64,000 bases of DNA, from contig DASSKC010000060.1 of assembly GCA_035690885.1 (NCBI GenBank), positions 25,461 to 89,460 of the forward strand. Direction: 5' to 3'. This DNA is from Oleiagrimonas sp035690885. GTDB taxonomy: Bacteria; Pseudomonadota; Gammaproteobacteria; Xanthomonadales; Rhodanobacteraceae. A program made the position numbers and the translations under genes. This document shows, in pieces, positions 42,831 to 52,827 of the stretch (position 1 is the stretch's first letter; each line of letters starts with the position of its first letter). Under the pieces are notes generated by a model, which was given only the letters and a program-made list of their open reading frames with translations, did no database searches and was not told the origin of the DNA.

Positions 42831-44395
42831 GGCGTGCCTCCGGCCAGAACCGGTGTGCCGCGGGTGCGCACATGGCGTGCGTCGGGGCCGGGCAGGGTGT
42901 GCGCGAATGCGCGCAGCGTCTTGCGTGCACGGTCTTCGTGCCCCTTGACGAACGGCAAAGACAACGCCCATACCGATGAGCGCACCGCGCCGCCACGCAG
43001 GACCCGCCACGCCAGCATGACCTTGGTCCATACGGGCGATGCGGTGCAGCTGGCGTCCACGCAGTACCAGTACCAGATCAGGCGCGAGCCGTGCTTTCCG
43101 GTCAGACGCAGTTCCCTGGCGGTGAGTTGTGTGCCATCGGCAAGCTCGACGCGTTGGTCCGTGGTTTCCAGCACGCGCGTCGCGTCCGGATCATGGACAT
43201 CGTTGCCGTAGGTGATCAGGGTGTGTCCACGACGCGGCCGGCCCGTGTAGACGGCGTGAAAAAGTGCCACGGTCGCGCCATCGGTGGCCGCCAGATACGT
43301 TGCCTGCATCTGGCCGGCCGCGCCATTGAATGTCGGTTGCCAACTGCCGTCCAGCGTTTGCGACTGTTTCCAGCCAGTCAGCGTCGGTGGGCTGAGGTCG
43401 AGCCGTTGCGGCGTCGTGTCCGGCGCCACCGAACCGGCGAGCACCGGACCGGCGATCAACAATGCCAGTGCCAGCGGCCAGACCACCCGGCGCGTCGTGG
43501 CCGATTCGCGATCGGAACCATGTATCGGTTTTTCCGGCATCACGCGATCGCGGAAAAACCAGCCACCGACCAGCAGCAATACCAGCACCGTGCCGAAGAA
43601 CTGCCAGCCGAATATCAGATGGTCGGTGCCGGTGGCGTAGTGCAGTCCCCACGTCTCGCCGATCATGATCGTGAAACACACGCGCAAGGTGTTGGCGATG
43701 ATCGGCACGATGGCGGCGAGCACGACGAACACCACACGCTTGAGCGTGCGCGTGTACATCAGATAGGCATACAGACTGCCGATGGCAACGCAGGCAATGA
43801 AGAACTTCACGCCACTGCATGCTTGCTCGACCATCCACGTGGCCGAGGGCGTGAAGATCTCCCGGCCATTGAGCAGCACGGGCATGCCGAACAGCTGCAG
43901 GGTACCGACGGAGAAGTGCGCGGTAAGGTCCTGCAACGGCCCCACCAGTCCGTCGCCCCACGGCACCGCGAACACGACCAGATAGCCGAGCGGAAATGCC
44001 AGCACGCGCAGTGCGGACCAACCCCAGCACGCCAGTACCAGTGCCGGAAACAGGGCCACCAGCGCGAAGTGCTGCAGCAGGTTGATGGCCAGTGCCTGGC
44101 CCGCGTACCACACGCAAATCAGGGCGGCTACCGCGAGCAGCCCCCAGAGGCTGGGCACCGGTCGCTGCGCGGCCAGTTGCCTGCGCTGGTTCCAGGCCAC
44201 CCACAGGCTCAACGGAAAAATCAGGAACGCATATTGGTACGTGCCGTCGTGGGCCCAGATGCCGACCAGTGATTGCACGGTCTGCCAATACCCGACCAGC
44301 AGCGCGATCACCGCGACGACGAACGCGATCAAGGCCAGCGGCCAGCCGGAGGTACGCGCGGGGGCGACCGTGTTGCTTGCAAGTTCCGCGTTCAT
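42827..44395 (-). CDS. xrtA: Exosortase A fused to an EpsI domain
   Basis: A 522-residue inner-membrane transpeptidase-like enzyme. The N-terminal part has about eight helices and the exosortase catalytic residues: Cys193 (EQACSGVKFF), Arg238 (ANTLRVCF) and His259 (GTDHLIFGWQFFG). From about residue 300 an EpsI domain with one membrane helix follows, ending in the soluble IWYWYCVDASC region; this fusion is usual for XrtA. It is expected to cleave PEP-CTERM tails and pass the protein on, coupled to EPS export. Both PEP-CTERM substrates in this window should be processed by it. Confidence 0.95.
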   Translation of the reverse strand: MNAELASNTVAPARTSGWPLALIAFVVAVIALLVGYWQTVQSLVGIWAHDGTYQYAFLIFPLSLWVAWNQRRQLAAQRPVPSLWGLLAVAALICVWYAGQALAINLLQHFALVALFPALVLACWGWSALRVLAFPLGYLVVFAVPWGDGLVGPLQDLTAHFSVGTLQLFGMPVLLNGREIFTPSATWMVEQACSGVKFFIACVAIGSLYAYLMYTRTLKRVVFVVLAAIVPIIANTLRVCFTIMIGETWGLHYATGTDHLIFGWQFFGTVLVLLLVGGWFFRDRVMPEKPIHGSDRESATTRRVVWPLALALLIAGPVLAGSVAPDTTPQRLDLSPPTLTGWKQSQTLDGSWQPTFNGAAGQMQATYLAATDGATVALFHAVYTGRPRRGHTLITYGNDVHDPDATRVLETTDQRVELADGTQLTARELRLTGKHGSRLIWYWYCVDASCTASPVWTKVMLAWRVLRGGAVRSSVWALSLPFVKGHEDRARKTLRAFAHTLPGPDARHVRTRGTPVLAGGTP

Positions 44396-45642
44396 GGGTA
44401 CATCCCCCCGGCTGCCGCGAGCACGCTTGCCGGCCCGATGGAGCGCACGTCGACGCTGCGCAGCACGTTCTCGTAGGCGTCGAGATTGCGTGCCCAGTCA
44501 TAGCGCGACATGACCGCGGCGCGGGCGGCCGGCACCCGTGCCGGTCGTGTCACGTCGAGCCAGCGCAGGGTCGCATCGGCCATGGTTTCGGGCGAGTCGC
44601 TGATCAAGCCCTTGCGACCGGCGAAGTCCTCGATGCCTTCCCACGCCTCGGGCGTGGTCAGGACCACCTTCTGCATGGCCAGCGCTTCGAGTACTTTGTT
44701 CTGGATGCCGCGCGCGATGCGCAACGGCGCCGCCACCACATGGGCGTGGGCCAGGTACGGGCGCACATCATCAACGCGTCCGGTCACCGTGATGCCGGGT
44801 TGGTCGCCAAGACCCAGGACCTCGCGTGTCGGGTGCGAACCGACGATGTAGAAGCGTGCGTCGGTGCGCCCGGCCGATACCCGTGGCCAGACCTCGCGTG
44901 CGAACCATTGCGCGGCGTGCACGTTGGCGCGGTAGTCCATGGCCCCCACGAAGACCACCACCCGCGTGTCGGTCGGGTACGGGTTGCGGTAGTCGCGATG
45001 CGGATCCCAATAGGCGGTATCGACGCCGTTGGGGATGCCGTGGACGCGGTACTCCAGGGTCGGGTCATCGCGACGGAAAAACGCGGCTTCGGCTTCGGAC
45101 ACGAACACACTGGCATCGAACCGCATGGCCACCGACCGTTCGAAGCTTGCCAGGCGGTGGGCTTCGCGCTGGTATATCAGGCGCTTCAAGCCGTGGCGTG
45201 TTTGCGCGTACTGCTGCCACTTGTCCGAGTCGGCGTCGACGAAATCCATGACGCGCGGCAGCTGATCGTGACGCATGACCAGCGGTGCCACGCCGGAGGA
45301 GTAGCAAAGTGCCAGGTCCACCCGGTGCGCGGCGACGAGCTGTTCGATCCAGCGGCGCATGACCGGGTCGCGATAACAACCCGGGGTCAGCGCCTCGCCA
45401 CGCGCCAATGCCGCCAGTGCGCGCCAGCGCGCCAGCCACGGCTTCAGCGGGCGGATGCAGGTTCCGGCACACAAGGTCTTCACCTCGGCGACGTGGCGCC
45501 AGTCATCCGGATCATCCACGAATGTGCCGAGGTATACGTGGTAATGCGCAGCCAGGTGCCGCAACACGTGATACGAGCGGATCTTGTCGCCCTTGTCGGG
45601 CGGCCACGGCAAACGATGGCAAAGGAACAGAAGTGCGCGCAT
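44392..45642 (-). CDS. TIGR03087-type XrtA glycosyltransferase
   Basis: A 416-residue GT4 enzyme whose start LLFLCHRLPWPPDKGDKIRSYH is diagnostic for the first of the two XrtA-linked sugar transferases. The donor domain shows VVFVGAMDYRANVHAAQWF and the pocket around ARGIQNKVLEALAMQ. The ATG at 45642 sits three bases after the stop of the FemAB-like gene; the frame upstream of it is noncoding shadow. It would build the EPS repeat on the lipid carrier. Confidence 0.93.
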   Translation of the reverse strand: MRALLFLCHRLPWPPDKGDKIRSYHVLRHLAAHYHVYLGTFVDDPDDWRHVAEVKTLCAGTCIRPLKPWLARWRALAALARGEALTPGCYRDPVMRRWIEQLVAAHRVDLALCYSSGVAPLVMRHDQLPRVMDFVDADSDKWQQYAQTRHGLKRLIYQREAHRLASFERSVAMRFDASVFVSEAEAAFFRRDDPTLEYRVHGIPNGVDTAYWDPHRDYRNPYPTDTRVVVFVGAMDYRANVHAAQWFAREVWPRVSAGRTDARFYIVGSHPTREVLGLGDQPGITVTGRVDDVRPYLAHAHVVAAPLRIARGIQNKVLEALAMQKVVLTTPEAWEGIEDFAGRKGLISDSPETMADATLRWLDVTRPARVPAARAAVMSRYDWARNLDAYENVLRSVDVRSIGPASVLAAAGGMYP

Positions 45643-45644
45643 GA

Positions 45645-46706
45645 CTATCCCAGATCCCTGGCCAGCCACGGCCCGATCGCTCGACTGACCGGCAACGGCA
45701 GATGCTGCCAGGCCTTGATGAAAAGACGGTATTTTTCGTTGGTGGGGCTGATGTTGGGAATCCGGCTGGCCCGTACCAGGTGATAGGCGTAGGGCAGGGG
45801 CTCGGGCTCGAAACCCCAATGCTTCTTGAAGTGATACGAGCCGGTGTCGCGTTTGCTGCGGCCGTAATCGAACATCGTCGCTCCGCGCTCGACCGCACGC
45901 TGCATCACGGCCCAGTACATGAAGTCGTTGGCCGCCAGAGCGCGACCGCGCCACACGCTGCCGCCGTAGTAGGGATGTACCTCGCCACGGAAATAGAAAC
46001 TCATGACCGCGGCCACCGGTTGGTCCTGATGCGTGATCACCGTGATTTCGCAATCGTCGCCGAATGCCGCCTGCAGCTGCGCGTAGTAGCGGCGCGGCAA
46101 TACCGGCGTGCCGAGGTTGCGCACGCTCTCGGCGTAAGTCCGATAGAAATCATCGAAACTGCCACCGTGGTGCGCGACCAGCCCCAGCTTGATGCCCTTG
46201 CGCACCATGGCGCGCTGTTTGCGCGGGATCGCCTTGAGGTTGCTTTCGTGGTCAGCCTCGATCGGTTTGCGGAAACTGACGTAGAGATCCTTGACCGGCC
46301 AGGTCGGATGCCTGGATTGGCGATCGCGCAGTTCGAGATAGTCCACGCGCAACCGGTCGGCGAGCGCGACGGCCGCTTCGGTCAGTCGGACCGCGCTGTC
46401 GGCATCGGATGCCACCACGCCGCCATAGACGCAGAACGGCGTCGAAATCAGCGCGTGACCAAACAACCGGCTGCGGATTTCGGCCAAAGGCAATACGCCG
46501 GTGACGACACCGCAGCGTTCGGTATACAAATAGTGGCAGCGGTGACCGAGCCCCTTCTCGATGACGTCGCGCCACGCGGCGCGGTGGAAAAACGTGGCGG
46601 ACGGCGAGGCTTCGACAAAGGTCTCCCAGCTCGCGATGTCGGCATGACCAAGCTGCCGGACGTTGCTGGCGTCCGCGCCATGCCCCCTGTGTGCATGCTC
46701 TCTCAT
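45645..46706 (-). CDS. FemAB-like XrtA/PEP-CTERM-associated protein
   Basis: A 353-residue double-GNAT protein of the FemAB type: HRAAWRDVIEKGLGHRCHYLY at the start and, in the second half, YYAQLQAAFGDDCEITVI and FDYGRSKRDTGSYHFKKHWGFEPEPL. FemAB proteins transfer aminoacyl groups from tRNA to cell-wall peptides; the XrtA-linked subgroup probably modifies the EPS or a lipid-linked sugar. Its start overlaps the deacetylase stop by ATGA, supporting the ATG at 46706. Confidence 0.9.
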   Translation of the reverse strand: MREHAHRGHGADASNVRQLGHADIASWETFVEASPSATFFHRAAWRDVIEKGLGHRCHYLYTERCGVVTGVLPLAEIRSRLFGHALISTPFCVYGGVVASDADSAVRLTEAAVALADRLRVDYLELRDRQSRHPTWPVKDLYVSFRKPIEADHESNLKAIPRKQRAMVRKGIKLGLVAHHGGSFDDFYRTYAESVRNLGTPVLPRRYYAQLQAAFGDDCEITVITHQDQPVAAVMSFYFRGEVHPYYGGSVWRGRALAANDFMYWAVMQRAVERGATMFDYGRSKRDTGSYHFKKHWGFEPEPLPYAYHLVRASRIPNISPTNEKYRLFIKAWQHLPLPVSRAIGPWLARDLG

Positions 46707-47632
46707 GATGCCTCTCCGCACGGATATGGTTCGTGATCATTCGCCTGGAGTGTCACCACCGGATAGCGCTTGCAGTCGGCGTCGAGAAACACGCGGTCCA
46801 TGCGGTCGAAGCGGAAATCCGTGATCAGGTGCTCGACCCGTCGCGCCGTGCGCGTCAGGTTCAAGTAGTGACGGACGCGGTTTTTGGCGGTCACGCCGGG
46901 CACGCGCGGTTGCCCCGGATCGACTTCCCAGGGGTGGAAATAAAACACCCCGGCGCGTTCGTCGTGATGATTGACGCGCCTGAACCCGTGCTTGAACACG
47001 GCGTAGGGCAGCAGGCGGAAATAGCCGCCGCCGCCGCACGGCCAGTTGCGATGGCCGAAGCGCACGGTGGTCACGGGAATTTCAAGCAGGCCCGAATCGC
47101 CGCTGTAAAACGCGAACCTGGGCGCCGCGGGCATGCCGTACAAGTCATGCCGTATCGGTACGATGCTGGAGCTGTACGCATGGCCACTGCGACGCAATTC
47201 ATCGTGGGCCCAGAGCGTGGTCGGTCCGATCGAATAGCTGGGCGCGCGGTAACCGCGTACCGCTGCGCCGGTGATGTCTTCGAGCAGGTGTTTGGTGCGC
47301 ACGATGCCGTCGCGGAAGCTCGCGCGGGAAATATGGGTCAGGCGTTCGTGGCCGTAACCGTGACTGGCGATCTCGTGGCCGGCGGCATGGATGTCGCGGA
47401 CCAGTGCGGGGAAACGTTCGGCCACCCAGCCGAGCACGAAAAAGGTCGCGCTGACGCGTTGGCGCGCGAACATGTCGAGTATGCGCCGCGTGTTGGCGTC
47501 CACGCGGACCGGCCAATGCGACCAGTCCTCGCGCCGGATGCAGGGCTCGAATGCCGCGACCTGGAAGTAGTCCTCGACATCGACCGTCATGGCGTTGACG
47601 ACCGGCTCGGTATGTGACGACATCGTGTTCAT
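46703..47632 (-). CDS. XrtA-associated polysaccharide deacetylase
   Basis: A 309-residue carbohydrate esterase 4 protein: catalytic base and metal Asp in AMTVDVEDYF, metal histidines in HEIASHGYGHE, and YRAPSYSI as the later NodB motif. A C-terminal extension (DUF3473-like, with FRRVNHHDERAGVFYFHPWEVDPGQP) is specific to the exosortase A subgroup. It would remove N- or O-acetyl groups from the polymer. Its first codons overlap the ATPase stop. Confidence 0.93.
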   Translation of the reverse strand: MNTMSSHTEPVVNAMTVDVEDYFQVAAFEPCIRREDWSHWPVRVDANTRRILDMFARQRVSATFFVLGWVAERFPALVRDIHAAGHEIASHGYGHERLTHISRASFRDGIVRTKHLLEDITGAAVRGYRAPSYSIGPTTLWAHDELRRSGHAYSSSIVPIRHDLYGMPAAPRFAFYSGDSGLLEIPVTTVRFGHRNWPCGGGGYFRLLPYAVFKHGFRRVNHHDERAGVFYFHPWEVDPGQPRVPGVTAKNRVRHYLNLTRTARRVEHLITDFRFDRMDRVFLDADCKRYPVVTLQANDHEPYPCGEAS

Positions 47633-48699
47633 TCGTCATCGCGTCCGGACGGGATGGGTTGGAGGTTTCCAAACGCCGGTCTCACGGTCGTCTGGCCGTG
47701 GCCGGTTGCCGATTCCAGTACGCCTTTGAGCCGCAATTCCTCGCGGATCAGGCGCAGCAGCATCTTGTTGTACTTGAGCTCCAGCCCGAGCGCGGCAAGT
47801 TCGCCTCCGGATGCCGGTGCCGCGTCGTTTCGGTCCGGCCTGGATGCGGGGGCTTGCGCGTCCGGTTCCAGGGTTTGCGGGACATCCGGCATCTCGTCGC
47901 GCATTTCGTGCAGGACCACGCTCAACGCCGCGTGATCCAGGCGGTGCTGGTCCTCCAGGTAGCCATACAACAACAGGCGATCCATGATCAGGTTGATCTT
48001 GCGCGGGATGCCGCGGCTGGCGTGGTGCACCGCGTCGAACACTTCCGGCGCCAGCACGGGGTCGTCGTCCCAGCCGACAGCGCGCAGACGGTAGATGATG
48101 TATTCCTCGCACTCGCTTCTTTCCAGCGGTTCGAACCGGTAGGACGCGACGATGCGCTGGCGCAACTGTTCCAGATGATTGGCGACCATGATGCTTCTGA
48201 GCTCGGTCTGGCCGACCAGGAACACCTGCAGGAGCGCGCGCCCGTTGAGCTCGAAGTTGGACAATATGCGCAGCATCTCCAGGGCCTCGGGGGCCAGCGT
48301 CTGCGCTTCGTCCACGATCAACAGGGCATGCGAGTGGTTGGCGCTCAATCCGACCAGGTGCTGTTTCACATCGCGCAACAGCGATTCCTTGGCGCGTCCC
48401 TCGAACGCAATGCCGAACTCCGACGCCACGGCAGGCAGGATGTCTTCGCCGTGCAGGTTGGCCGACGCGATGCTGGCCATCGCGATGTCGCGGTGCGCAA
48501 GATCGCCCAGAAGCTTCTGGATCAGCAGCGTCTTGCCGGTGCCGACCGCGCCGGTGATCATCACGAAGCCTTCGCCGAGGTCGAGCCCGTACAGCAGGTA
48601 GGACATGGCGCGCTTGTGCCCCCGGCTGGGGAACAGGATGCCGGCGTCCGGGGTCAGCCGGAAGGGCTTGCCGCTGAGTTGGTAGAACGATTCATACAT
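47629..48699 (-). CDS. XrtA/PEP-CTERM locus ATPase (ExeA/GspA-like)
   Basis: A 356-residue AAA+-type ATPase: Walker A GAVGTGKT at 50-57, Walker B LLIVDEAQT and the sensor region FLVGQTELRSIM. The N-terminus (YESFYQLSGKPFRLTPDAG) is that of the ExeA-like subgroup in exosortase loci. After a Pro/Ala-rich linker it ends in a small helical domain. It may energise or regulate assembly of the export machinery. Ribosome site GGAGGGA precedes the ATG; the upstream gene ends one base away. Confidence 0.92.
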   Translation of the reverse strand: MYESFYQLSGKPFRLTPDAGILFPSRGHKRAMSYLLYGLDLGEGFVMITGAVGTGKTLLIQKLLGDLAHRDIAMASIASANLHGEDILPAVASEFGIAFEGRAKESLLRDVKQHLVGLSANHSHALLIVDEAQTLAPEALEMLRILSNFELNGRALLQVFLVGQTELRSIMVANHLEQLRQRIVASYRFEPLERSECEEYIIYRLRAVGWDDDPVLAPEVFDAVHHASRGIPRKINLIMDRLLLYGYLEDQHRLDHAALSVVLHEMRDEMPDVPQTLEPDAQAPASRPDRNDAAPASGGELAALGLELKYNKMLLRLIREELRLKGVLESATGHGQTTVRPAFGNLQPIPSGRDDE

Positions 48700-48700
48700 C

Positions 48701-50257
48701 TCAGATCCCTCCGAAAAGATGTGTCCATTGCAGATAGATCACGTTGACCCGGTAGTCGTGTGTTCCGGGCATGCCGCGTACACCGGCGAACGCGTCACGC
48801 GAACCGTGGCGCAACTGCAGGCTGACGAAGTTGTCCGGGTCGATCTGGTGCACCGCCGCCAGTTCGATGTAGCGCGTGTAATTGACCTGTCCGTCAAGGA
48901 ACCGATAGCGCTGCCACCCGAAGGTCGGCGTGAGCGTGGTGAACGGTCCCAGCTCGAACAGCCACGAGAGGTGCGCGTTGGCAACTTTTTCGGTGCCCTG
49001 GTTGCCGCGGAAGTAGTCGCGCGACTCGTCATACAAGGTGGCACTCAGGCGGCCGGTGCGCATTTCCAGCGAGGCGGAGACGGTGGCGCGCTTCATGAGA
49101 TAAATGCGCCGATCAAGAAGCGACGGAATGCTTGATGACGGCAGTCTGACCTGCGTTGTTGCGCCCGGGTTGCGGCCCAGCAGCTGCTGGTTGAGATCGG
49201 TCGGACGTTCCTCGTAGCTCACGCGCGTGTTCACAAGCGCGGCATGGTGGTTCCACGACAGCTGCACGCTGCGCCCGTAAAACCGATGTCCGGCCAGCAC
49301 CTTGAACTTGTTGCGTGCATTGGACCAGTCCAGTCCCACGTTCCAGAAGTCGGCACCCATCTCATCGACCGAGCCGTCGGGCAGATAGCGGTTTTCACGA
49401 CCGACATTGGCGAGCAGTCGCAGGTGGATGCCGAGCCGCCGCGACACGCCGACAGTGGCGGTCGCGAACTTCAGGTCTTCCCCGTGATCGGGTTTCAGGC
49501 GCTGTCCGACGTATACCAGCCGCCAGCCCCACTTGTCGTTTCGCGGGCTGATGATGCTGAAATTGACCGCATCGCTGCTGATGTCGCTCACGCCCGACAA
49601 CAGGTTGCCGTGGGCATCTTGTATGCCATCGCGGTTGTACACCACGCGGCCGCGCGTATAGCGCAACATCATGGTGCCGACCGCGCCGAGGTCCTGGACC
49701 CAGTACGGGCTCAGTGTCGCGGTACCCACGTTCGCACGGTTGTTGTCGAGGAAATAGGCCCCCGACCCGGACGGCCTGCGATGGTTGATGACCGCGCGCT
49801 GGTAGGTCGCGGTGCCGGCCAGAAACAGATGTCGCGGCACCACGACGAGCGTGCCGTCGGCATCCAGGTCGTGTGACACCTGGGTGTGGCTTTCGCTGCC
49901 GGCGTACACGTATCCGCTGAGTGTGTAGTTCAGCACGCCGGAAAAGCGCGGGCCGCTGTAGGCGGTCATCACGAACGGTTCGATGGTGGTCACCCAACTG
50001 CCTTGCGTGGCCTGGCTTTCGCTGTCCAGGTGCAGGTTGTCGGTGTACAGCTCACCCAACTTGACGCCGACGACCGTACCCGGATCGGCGACGGTCGGCG
50101 TTCGGATCACGCCGGGTGGCAGGTGCTCGGCCCGGGTGCTGGCAGCCGGCGTCTGGCCGGACTGCAACCCGGGCTGGACATCCTGGGCCGGAGCCTGACT
50201 CAACCAGCCGGCCAGGATCACGGATGACAGGACAACGGGAGCCGATAACGTGCGCAT
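48701..50257 (-). CDS. PEP-CTERM-associated outer-membrane beta-barrel protein (TIGR03016-like)
   Basis: A 518-residue exported protein: signal peptide to AQA-Q, a short spacer, then alternating aromatic/polar beta strands ending in IYLQWTHLFGGI, i.e. an outer-membrane barrel with terminal aromatic. This resembles the family always found with the XrtA chain-length and tyrosine kinase genes, and may be the outer-membrane conduit for the EPS. The ATG follows the kinase TGA directly with a GAGGTGA ribosome site. Confidence 0.88.
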   Translation of the reverse strand: MRTLSAPVVLSSVILAGWLSQAPAQDVQPGLQSGQTPAASTRAEHLPPGVIRTPTVADPGTVVGVKLGELYTDNLHLDSESQATQGSWVTTIEPFVMTAYSGPRFSGVLNYTLSGYVYAGSESHTQVSHDLDADGTLVVVPRHLFLAGTATYQRAVINHRRPSGSGAYFLDNNRANVGTATLSPYWVQDLGAVGTMMLRYTRGRVVYNRDGIQDAHGNLLSGVSDISSDAVNFSIISPRNDKWGWRLVYVGQRLKPDHGEDLKFATATVGVSRRLGIHLRLLANVGRENRYLPDGSVDEMGADFWNVGLDWSNARNKFKVLAGHRFYGRSVQLSWNHHAALVNTRVSYEERPTDLNQQLLGRNPGATTQVRLPSSSIPSLLDRRIYLMKRATVSASLEMRTGRLSATLYDESRDYFRGNQGTEKVANAHLSWLFELGPFTTLTPTFGWQRYRFLDGQVNYTRYIELAAVHQIDPDNFVSLQLRHGSRDAFAGVRGMPGTHDYRVNVIYLQWTHLFGGI

Positions 50258-51193
50258 TCAAGTCACCTCGGAGCGGCTCGTGGAGTGTGAGTAGTAGTTG
50301 CTGTAGTAGTCGTCGTAATAGTGGTTTTCCATGGCCGGCAGCCGGCTCATGTTGAGGACGAAGCCGACGTACTGCGATTCGCCCAACCCCTGCATGGCGG
50401 TCCGGACTTCCTGCTGGCGGGTGCGTCCGGCAGCCACGATCATCACGATCTGGCCGACGTGTGACGCCAGCACCTGAGCCTCGGATGTCGCCAGAAGCGG
50501 TGACGAATCGAACAACAACAGGCGCTGCCGATCGGGATTGCTCCATGCTTCCAGTACCCGCTGCATGCGCTTCCCGCCAAACAGTTCGGCGGTCAATGGA
50601 TGGCGTTCCCCGGTGGGTACCACCAGCAGGTTGGGCACATCGGTACGCACGATGACGTCTTGTGGACGGCAGTCGGCATGCACCAGCACATCCATCAATC
50701 CGGGCTTTTCTTCCAGCCCGAGCGAGCGCGTGATGTTCGATTTGGGTATGTCGCCATCGATCAGCAGCACTTCGAAGTCCGGTTCGCGCGCCAGACTGAG
50801 GGCCAGGTTCAGCGTGGTGAACGTCTTGCCCTCGGCGGGTATGGCGCTGGTCACCATGATGCGTTCGGGGTGTGTCAGCGTTCGCGCGCGCTCGCCGCCG
50901 GTGTTGTTCAGCAGCGGCCGCTTGATGCGGCGAAGCTCGTCGATAAGCCGACGTTCGGCGCCCTGTTCGAGGGGCACGAGCCCGTCGCGCCGGAGCCTGT
51001 CCATGTCCACCGGCCATGGTGGCTCGGCGGCCGGGCTTTCGCTCGGCTCGACCACCTGCATGCGTTCGTGCGCGCGCTCGATCGTCGGCGCACTCGCCGT
51101 CGGTGGCGTCGGATTTTCGTGCCGATCCAGCGGCGCCTGTGCTTCGGGCTGCCGGGTTTTCAGCTTTTCCATGGCTCTTTCGACAATGCTCAT
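50258..51193 (-). CDS. XrtA-associated BY-type tyrosine autokinase
   Basis: A 311-residue cytoplasmic kinase: Walker A SAIPAEGKT (116-124), Walker A' LLIDGDIPKSN and Walker B LLLFDSSPLL, then a C-terminal tyrosine cluster (YYDDYYSNYY, six tyrosines) that is autophosphorylated in trans. It lacks its own membrane helices; the chain-length protein immediately upstream supplies the membrane activator, and the ATGA overlap couples their synthesis. The low-molecular-weight phosphatase at 12376 is the likely counter-enzyme. Confidence 0.95.
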   Translation of the reverse strand: MSIVERAMEKLKTRQPEAQAPLDRHENPTPPTASAPTIERAHERMQVVEPSESPAAEPPWPVDMDRLRRDGLVPLEQGAERRLIDELRRIKRPLLNNTGGERARTLTHPERIMVTSAIPAEGKTFTTLNLALSLAREPDFEVLLIDGDIPKSNITRSLGLEEKPGLMDVLVHADCRPQDVIVRTDVPNLLVVPTGERHPLTAELFGGKRMQRVLEAWSNPDRQRLLLFDSSPLLATSEAQVLASHVGQIVMIVAAGRTRQQEVRTAMQGLGESQYVGFVLNMSRLPAMENHYYDDYYSNYYSHSTSRSEVT

Positions 51194-52776
51194 GAGACAC
51201 CTGCGACGAAGATGTGCTGGATCGTGTTGGCGAGCGGACCGTTGTAGGCAAAGCACAACACCAGTGCGATTCCCAACAGGCTGACGCCGGTGCAGAACCC
51301 GATGACTTCCCGGCGTTTGTCGACTCGTCTGGCCCGGGATTCGATCAGCTGGATCGCGCCCATGACCGGGTACTCGGCAAAGCCGCGCAGGCTTTGCAGA
51401 CTCGTGAAGACCGGTTTGATTTTCTGCAGGAAGAATGCAAACGCAGCGCCGAAACCGATCGCGAAGACAAACACGATCAGCAACAGCAGCCCGCGTTTGG
51501 GGCTGGACGGCAACAACGGAACAATGGGCGGATTGACCACGCGGAACTTGAGGTTGTTGCCGCTCTGCATGGCTGCCTGCGATATCTGTGCCGTGTTCAG
51601 GCGAGCGACCAGTTCGTTGTACTGGTTTTTGGTCGTGGTGTAGTTGCGGGTCAGGCGTTGCAGGGTGGTTTCCACATCCATGCTCGTGGCCTGCTTGCCC
51701 TTGAGTTCGGCGATCAGCTGTTTTTGCTGCGCGATCTGCGAGCCCAGCGTGCGGATGCTCACTTGCGTGGCGTACAAGCTGTTCTGGCGCTCCTGGTAAA
51801 CCGGATTGTCCGTGGCCAGTCCGGCCAGCGAGGCATTCGTCGTGTTGTTCTCGAGGTTTTCGCGCCGTGCCTCCAGTTGCTTGATCATGCGCCGGGTCGA
51901 TACCACGTCCGGGTAAGCATCGGTATAGCTCAAAAGCAGTTTGTTGAGCTTCTGGCGGTAGGCCGCGATCTGTTCGTTGATCTGCCGGGTTTGCGGGACG
52001 ATGCCCGAGGAGCCCGGGTTGGTTGCCATCGAACGCATCTGCCGCTGTATGGTTGCGCGTCCGGCCAAGGCGGTGTCGTATTGCGCTTGCAAGGCGTCCA
52101 GTCGGCTCTCGGCATTCTGCAAGCGCGACGCATAGCTGCCGCCGCTGTTGTCGGGGATGAAGCCGACGTGTGCTTTCTTGTATTGCGCCAGTGCTTGCTC
52201 GGCCGCGTTCAGCCGCTGGTTGTAATCGGCTACTTGCTGCTGGAGAAACTGCTGCGCGGTGGCCGTGGAATCGGTATTGGCCCCGAGCGTTTCGTTCATG
52301 AGGATCTGCAGGAATGCCTGCACGACCTTTTGCGCCATGGCCGGATCGACATCGGAATAGCTGATGTCGTACAGGTTCTTGGCTCCGGCATCGCGGATCT
52401 TCACCGAACTGCCGAGCGCGTCCAGCAGGTCGACCTTGTCTGTCGGCGTGGTGGCGCGCAACGACAAGCCGGTCTGGTCGGCAACCTTCTCCAGATTGGG
52501 CCGCGACAGCAGGGTGTGCGTCATGATCTGCAGGCGCCGTCGCACGTCGGGCTGGACCGCCACGCCGCTCAGCAACGGGTTGGTCAGTGCCGCGGTGTCG
52601 GCATATACCTGCGCACTGGCTTCATACTGGTTGGGAATGCTGAAAACCAGCACCGCACCCACGACCGCCACGCACCACGCGACGATCAGCGCGTGCCAGC
52701 GGTAACGCCATGACGCGCGTATCTCCAGCCATACGCGCTGAAACATGTCGTGCAAGTCGAATGATTGAGTCTGCAT
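51190..52776 (-). CDS. XrtA system polysaccharide chain-length determinant (Wzz-like)
   Basis: A 528-residue Wzz-type polysaccharide co-polymerase: N-terminal helix (about 29-48), a long periplasmic coiled coil from about 90 to 390 (repeated QAE, LEARRENLE heptads), a proline-rich segment before the second helix (VNPPIVPLLPSSPKRGLLLLIVFVFAI), and an extra C-terminal helix. It sets EPS length and activates the kinase. Good GGAGGAAA site before the ATG. Confidence 0.95.
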   Translation of the reverse strand: MQTQSFDLHDMFQRVWLEIRASWRYRWHALIVAWCVAVVGAVLVFSIPNQYEASAQVYADTAALTNPLLSGVAVQPDVRRRLQIMTHTLLSRPNLEKVADQTGLSLRATTPTDKVDLLDALGSSVKIRDAGAKNLYDISYSDVDPAMAQKVVQAFLQILMNETLGANTDSTATAQQFLQQQVADYNQRLNAAEQALAQYKKAHVGFIPDNSGGSYASRLQNAESRLDALQAQYDTALAGRATIQRQMRSMATNPGSSGIVPQTRQINEQIAAYRQKLNKLLLSYTDAYPDVVSTRRMIKQLEARRENLENNTTNASLAGLATDNPVYQERQNSLYATQVSIRTLGSQIAQQKQLIAELKGKQATSMDVETTLQRLTRNYTTTKNQYNELVARLNTAQISQAAMQSGNNLKFRVVNPPIVPLLPSSPKRGLLLLIVFVFAIGFGAAFAFFLQKIKPVFTSLQSLRGFAEYPVMGAIQLIESRARRVDKRREVIGFCTGVSLLGIALVLCFAYNGPLANTIQHIFVAGVS

Positions 52777-52827
52777 CTGCCTTTCCTCCGTGTCCCCCTG
52801 CGCTGCAGTGCATCAGCCGCAGTCAGG